Source: Chloroflexota bacterium
GTDB taxonomy: Bacteria > Chloroflexota > Limnocylindria > Limnocylindrales > CSP1-4
Assembly (NCBI GenBank): GCA_005881055.1
Contig: VBHW01000048.1
Coordinates: forward strand, 1 to 8,794
Reading direction: 5' to 3'
DNA length: 8,794 nucleotides
Shown here one piece after another: positions 6,102-8,794 of the stretch (within the stretch, counting starts at the first letter, position 1; every line of letters begins with the position of its first letter). The notes under the pieces are model-generated. The model was not told the DNA's origin, did not search any database, and saw only the letters and a list, made by a program, of their open reading frames with translations. The position numbers and the translations under genes are program-made.

Positions 6102-7040
6102 ATGACCGCCTACATCGTCCGCCGGCTGCTCTGGGCGATCCTCGTCCTCTTCGCGCTCGCGATCATCACGTTCTACCTGACGTACGTGCTGCCGGCCGAC
6201 CCGGCGCGCCTCGTCGCAGGCGTGAAGGCGAGCCCCGAGGACGTCGAGCGGATCCGGCACGCCCTGGGCCTCGACCAGCCGTTCTTCGCCCAGCTCATCA
6301 CGTACCTCGGCCGGCTCGCCCACCTCGACTTCGGCCATTCCTACCATCAGGATCGCGACGTCCTGCCGCTCATCCTCGAGCGGTTCCCCGCGACGCTCCA
6401 GCTCGCCCTCGCCGGCCTCGCGCTCGAGCTCGTCATCGGCGTCCCGCTCGGCCTCATGGCCGCGACGCGCCGGGGCACGTGGTTCGACCGGGCGGCGACC
6501 GCGACGACGATCGTCCTCGTCTCGGCCCCGTCGTTCTGGGTCGGGTACCTCATCCTCGAGGCCGTCTTCCAGCTGCACAACGCGAAGATCGACGTGTTCC
6601 CGGTCGGTGGCACGTACAAGCCGTTCGACCTGCGCTACCTGTTCCTGCCGGCCCTGACGCTCGGCTTCAGTGGCGCCGCGTACTACAACCGCCTCATGCG
6701 CACGACGATGCTCGACGAGCTGCACCGCGACTACGTGCGGACGGCCCGCGCCAAGGGCATCGGGGAGACGCGCGTCCGCTGGCGCCATGCCCTGCGCAAC
6801 GCGATCGGCCCCGTCATGACGCAGGTCGGGCTCGACCTCGGCTTCTTCCTGGGCGGCGTCGTCGTCGTGGAGCAGGTCTTCAGCTGGCCGGGGATCGGCA
6901 AGCTCGCGGTCGAATCGATCATGACCGCGGACGTCCCGCTCATCATGGGCACCGTCCTCTTCGGGACCCTGTGCATCGTGACCGCGAACCTGTTCGTCGA
7001 CATCCTCAACGCGATGCTCGACCCGAGAATTCGCCTGTGA
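6102..7040 (+). CDS. DppB/OppB-like peptide ABC transporter permease
   Basis: A 312-residue inner-membrane permease, the DppB/OppB half of the importer and partner of the DppC-like protein at 3307. The N-terminus MTAYIVRRLLWAIL with its long first helix (about 9-30, ending in LPADP) is standard. DFGHSY (76-81) and the ERFPATLQLAL stretch (93-103) match the family's conserved region before helix two. The EAA loop is DYVRTARAKGIGETRVRWRHALRNA (within 210-234). VFSWPGIGKL (259-268) and the closing LDPRIRL are typical. Length equals the family norm. Translation starts without a visible Shine-Dalgarno sequence, 67 bases after the binding-protein stop, behind a strong hairpin. Lower synthesis than the binding protein is therefore expected. 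Its stop codon is the first triplet of an 11-bp repeat series. Confidence 0.93.
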   Translation: MTAYIVRRLLWAILVLFALAIITFYLTYVLPADPARLVAGVKASPEDVERIRHALGLDQPFFAQLITYLGRLAHLDFGHSYHQDRDVLPLILERFPATLQLALAGLALELVIGVPLGLMAATRRGTWFDRAATATTIVLVSAPSFWVGYLILEAVFQLHNAKIDVFPVGGTYKPFDLRYLFLPALTLGFSGAAYYNRLMRTTMLDELHRDYVRTARAKGIGETRVRWRHALRNAIGPVMTQVGLDLGFFLGGVVVVEQVFSWPGIGKLAVESIMTADVPLIMGTVLFGTLCIVTANLFVDILNAMLDPRIRL

Positions 7041-7086
7041 TCCGGCCGTGATCCGATCCTGATCCGCTCGTGATTCGATCGTGATC
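7038..7086 (+). repeat. Tandem 11-bp repeats between dppB-like and DUF1028 genes
   Basis: Four complete units start at 7038, 7049, 7060 and 7071 (TGATCCGGCCG, TGATCCGATCC, TGATCCGCTCG, TGATTCGATCG), followed by a fifth partial unit at 7082 (TGATC). The consensus is TGATCCGATCG, with 1-2 mismatches per full unit. The array begins exactly at the permease stop codon and ends 7 bases before the DUF1028 Shine-Dalgarno sequence. It contains six GATC sites. Confidence 0.8.
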
Positions 7087-7092
7087 GCCACC

Positions 7093-7098
7093 AGGGAG
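7093..7098 (+). promoter_or_regulatory. Shine-Dalgarno AGGGAG of the DUF1028 gene
   Basis: AGGGAG lies 5 bases before ATG 7104 and fixes that start, which puts Thr at position 2. Confidence 0.75.
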
Positions 7099-7103
7099 CC
7101 GCC

Positions 7104-8051
7104 ATGACGTTCTCGATCGTCGCGCTGGACGAGGCAACGGGAGACCTCGGCGTCGCCGTCCAGTCGAAGTTCCTCGCCGTCGGCTCGGTCGTCCCATGGG
7201 CGCGCGCGGGCGTGGGCGCCGTCGCGACCCAGTCGTTCGCCAACGTCGCCTACGGCCCCGCGGGCCTCGACCTGATCGCCGGCGGTGCGGGCGCCCAGGA
7301 GGCGCTCGATCGGCTCGTCGCCGCAGACGACCTGCGGGCCGACCGCCAGGCCGGGATCGTCGACGCCGCCGGACGGTCCGCGACGTGGACGGGCCGCGGC
7401 TGCTTCGCATGGGCGGGCGGCCGGACGGGGCCGGGTTACGCCGCGCAGGGAAACATCCTCGGAGGAGCGGCGGTCGTCGACGCGCTCGTCGACACGTTCA
7501 CCGCCGGTCGCGCTGCGTTCCCCGAGCGCCTGGTCGCATGTCTGCAGGCAGCCGACGAGGCCGGCGGCGATCGGCGCGGCCGGGAGTCCGCCGCGATCCT
7601 CGTCGTCCGGGCCGGTGGCGGCTACGGCGGCGGCAACGATCGCTGGATCGACCTGCGCGTGGACGACCATCCCGACCCGATCGGCGAGCTCGGCCGGCTG
7701 CTCGACCTCCAGCGCCTCTACCTCGACCGCCCGGATCCGGGCGACCTCGTCGCCCTGGACCCCGCCCTGGCGCGCGAGCTCCGCTCCCTGCTCGAGCGGG
7801 TCGGTGCGGGCCCCGACGGGCGACTGGGCGCCGTCTATGCGCCGATGTGGCCGGCCGCGGAAGGCGAGGCGGCCCCGGAGCGGCCGTTCGTCGGCGCGCC
7901 GCGCCCCCTGCCCGACGGCTGGGACGCGCGCTGGCAGGGTGCGCTCGTGGACTGGATGGCCGTCGAGAACCTCGAGGAGCGGAACGCCGCACCCGGTTGG
8001 ATCGATCCCCGGGTGCTCGAATTCCTTCGCGTCAAGGCCGGCGGGACGTGA
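7104..8051 (+). CDS. DUF1028 protein (Ntn-hydrolase fold) with C-terminal extension
   Basis: A 315-residue protein of the DUF1028 family, which belongs to the N-terminal-nucleophile hydrolase superfamily; its natural substrate is not established to my knowledge. The core (about 1-205) shows the family blocks: TFSIVALDEATGDLGVAVQS at the N-terminus, then GVGAVATQSFAN (36-47), YGPAGLDLI (50-58), RQAGIVDA (81-88), QGNILGG (115-121), AGGDRRGRESAAILV (153-167) and LRVDDHPDPIGEL (184-196). If the initiator Met is removed, Thr2 would be the free N-terminal residue that Ntn hydrolases use as nucleophile. Residues ~206-315 form an extra domain ending W-x-x-x-E-N-L-E-E-R (284-293) and IDPRVLEFLR, resembling the putative peptidoglycan-binding module seen at the end of some DUF1028 proteins. 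No signal peptide is present, so it is cytosolic. It is the last gene of the importer cluster, 63 bases after the permease. Confidence 0.9.
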   Translation: MTFSIVALDEATGDLGVAVQSKFLAVGSVVPWARAGVGAVATQSFANVAYGPAGLDLIAGGAGAQEALDRLVAADDLRADRQAGIVDAAGRSATWTGRGCFAWAGGRTGPGYAAQGNILGGAAVVDALVDTFTAGRAAFPERLVACLQAADEAGGDRRGRESAAILVVRAGGGYGGGNDRWIDLRVDDHPDPIGELGRLLDLQRLYLDRPDPGDLVALDPALARELRSLLERVGAGPDGRLGAVYAPMWPAAEGEAAPERPFVGAPRPLPDGWDARWQGALVDWMAVENLEERNAAPGWIDPRVLEFLRVKAGGT

Positions 8052-8070
8052 AACGGAACGAACCCGCGTC

Positions 8071-8098
8071 GAGCGGCGTCTGGACGACCATGCCGCTT
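8071..8098. terminator. Weak hairpin in the convergent gap between DUF1028 and Rieske genes
   Basis: GAGCGGC (8071-8077) can pair with GCCGCTT (8092-8098), including one G-T wobble, around a 14-base loop. It lies in the 74-base gap between two convergent genes, where a bidirectional terminator is expected, but the stem is short and lacks a T-run on either strand. Confidence 0.25.
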
Positions 8099-8125
8099 CG
8101 AGCCGACACCTGGGCCAGGACTCCG

Positions 8126-8794
8126 TCAGGACTGGCTTCGGCGCGCCTCCCAACCGGCTTCAGACCGACGGACCTCGTACGCCGGCTGGTCGTAGAGGGC
8201 CGGGCCGCGGCGCATGTGCCCGTTCGCGAGGAGGAAGCGCGAGCCGTGCCAGGGGCACTCGATGCACCCGTCGACGATCGCCCCCTGGGACAGCGGCCCA
8301 CCGGCATGCGCGCACTGCTCGTGCAGCGCGAAGATGGCCTCGCCCTGCCGGACGAGGACGAGCGTGTTGATCCCGAGCTTCGCCTTCGTCGGCGTCGCCT
8401 CCGGGATCTCGCCGCCCGGTAGGTCGCCGGGCAGCTCGAGGGACAGCCACTTCGCGCCGGCTCCCCGCCAGGCATGCCGGTTGACCATGTTGCCGAAGAC
8501 GTAGGCCACCTCGCCGCCGACGTATGCGGCCGCCGCGATGACGAGGAACCCGACGATCGACAGGGCGACGGGCAGTGCCCGATCTGCGGGCCCGGCCGCG
8601 CGGAGGACGAGACTCACGAGGTAGACGACGAGGGCGACGACCATGAGCGTCGCATGGAGCGTGGCGCGAGTGCGCGCGGTCCCGTCCGTGTCGGTGTAGT
8701 CCGCGAGCCCGGCCAGCGCCGCCGCCGCCATCGAGAGGACCCCGAGGACGAGCGTCACGTCGGCGGCAATCCGCAGGTCGAGGACGTCGAGGAC
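8126..8794 (-). CDS. DUF2231 membrane segment fused to a Rieske [2Fe-2S] domain (5' partial)
   Basis: 222 residues are visible and the frame stays open to the window edge, so the N-terminus is missing. The visible part starts in a DUF2231-type membrane region (about 1-95) with three hydrophobic segments and the family's GLADYTDTDG (about 29-38) and H-x-x-L-M-V helix. The Rieske domain (about 115-222) carries both cluster-binding motifs: C-A-H (Cys161, His163) and C-P-W-H (Cys180, His183). The box-one motif lacks the second Cys of bc1-type Rieske proteins (C-T-H-L-G-C), so this is a ferredoxin-type centre without the stabilising disulfide. It probably acts as a membrane-bound electron carrier; the partner is unknown. 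GTG 8758 could be read as a start, but DUF2231 homology is expected to continue upstream of it, so I treat the gene as truncated. It converges on the DUF1028 gene. Confidence 0.88.
   Translation of the reverse strand, partial: VLDVLDLRIAADVTLVLGVLSMAAAALAGLADYTDTDGTARTRATLHATLMVVALVVYLVSLVLRAAGPADRALPVALSIVGFLVIAAAAYVGGEVAYVFGNMVNRHAWRGAGAKWLSLELPGDLPGGEIPEATPTKAKLGINTLVLVRQGEAIFALHEQCAHAGGPLSQGAIVDGCIECPWHGSRFLLANGHMRRGPALYDQPAYEVRRSEAGWEARRSQS

Noticed and set aside
6027..7087. The 11-mer GATCGTGATCG at both 6027-6037 and 7077-7087, considered as a shared operator
   Set aside because: The first copy spans the binding-protein stop codon and mostly reflects common codons; two copies are not enough to argue for a regulatory site.
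5973..8153. A 726-codon open frame on the minus strand across the DppB-like and DUF1028 genes
   Set aside because: It is antisense to two clearly conserved genes, is dominated by Arg/Asp/Glu/Ala, has no domain pattern, and is expected from third-position GC bias.

Overview
The window is very GC-rich, densely coded DNA from a free-living bacterium. Most stops are TGA and third codon positions are mostly G or C. Protein style points to a high-GC lineage such as Chloroflexota, with Actinomycetota as the alternative: a VSAC-type lipoprotein signal, a Pro/Ser/Ala-rich linker on a membrane-anchored secreted protein, and a DUF2231-Rieske fusion. This placement is inference from style; no marker gene is present. 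I saw no rRNA, tRNA, CRISPR array, insertion sequence or phage gene.

Layout. (1) 1-1512, plus strand: the 3' end of an SMC/YhaN-like ATPase, a 10-TM EamA/DMT-type transporter whose only plausible starts lie inside the ATPase tail, and a small YciI-like protein. (2) 1516-3127, minus strand: a standalone P-loop kinase resembling the kinase domain of bacterial Pnkp, followed by a membrane-anchored protein with an uncharacterised extracellular domain. (3) 3307-8051, plus strand: an oligopeptide/dipeptide-type ABC importer in the unusual order DppC-like permease, lipoprotein binding protein, DppB-like permease, then a DUF1028 protein of the Ntn-hydrolase fold. (4) 8126-8794, minus strand: a DUF2231 membrane segment fused to a Rieske [2Fe-2S] domain, cut off at its 5' end by the window edge.

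The most coherent unit is the importer cluster. The binding lipoprotein would capture a peptide-like ligand outside the membrane, the two permeases would form the channel, and the DUF1028 protein could act on the imported product. No ABC ATPase is encoded here, so it must be supplied from elsewhere. Non-coding structure is concentrated in this cluster. Hairpins lie on both sides of the binding-protein gene. A C-rich leader without a Shine-Dalgarno sequence precedes the DppB-like gene. A run of 11-bp direct repeats starts at the DppB-like stop codon and ends just before the DUF1028 ribosome binding site. These suggest post-transcriptional tuning of subunit ratios and perhaps separate control of DUF1028. 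That is a hypothesis from sequence alone.
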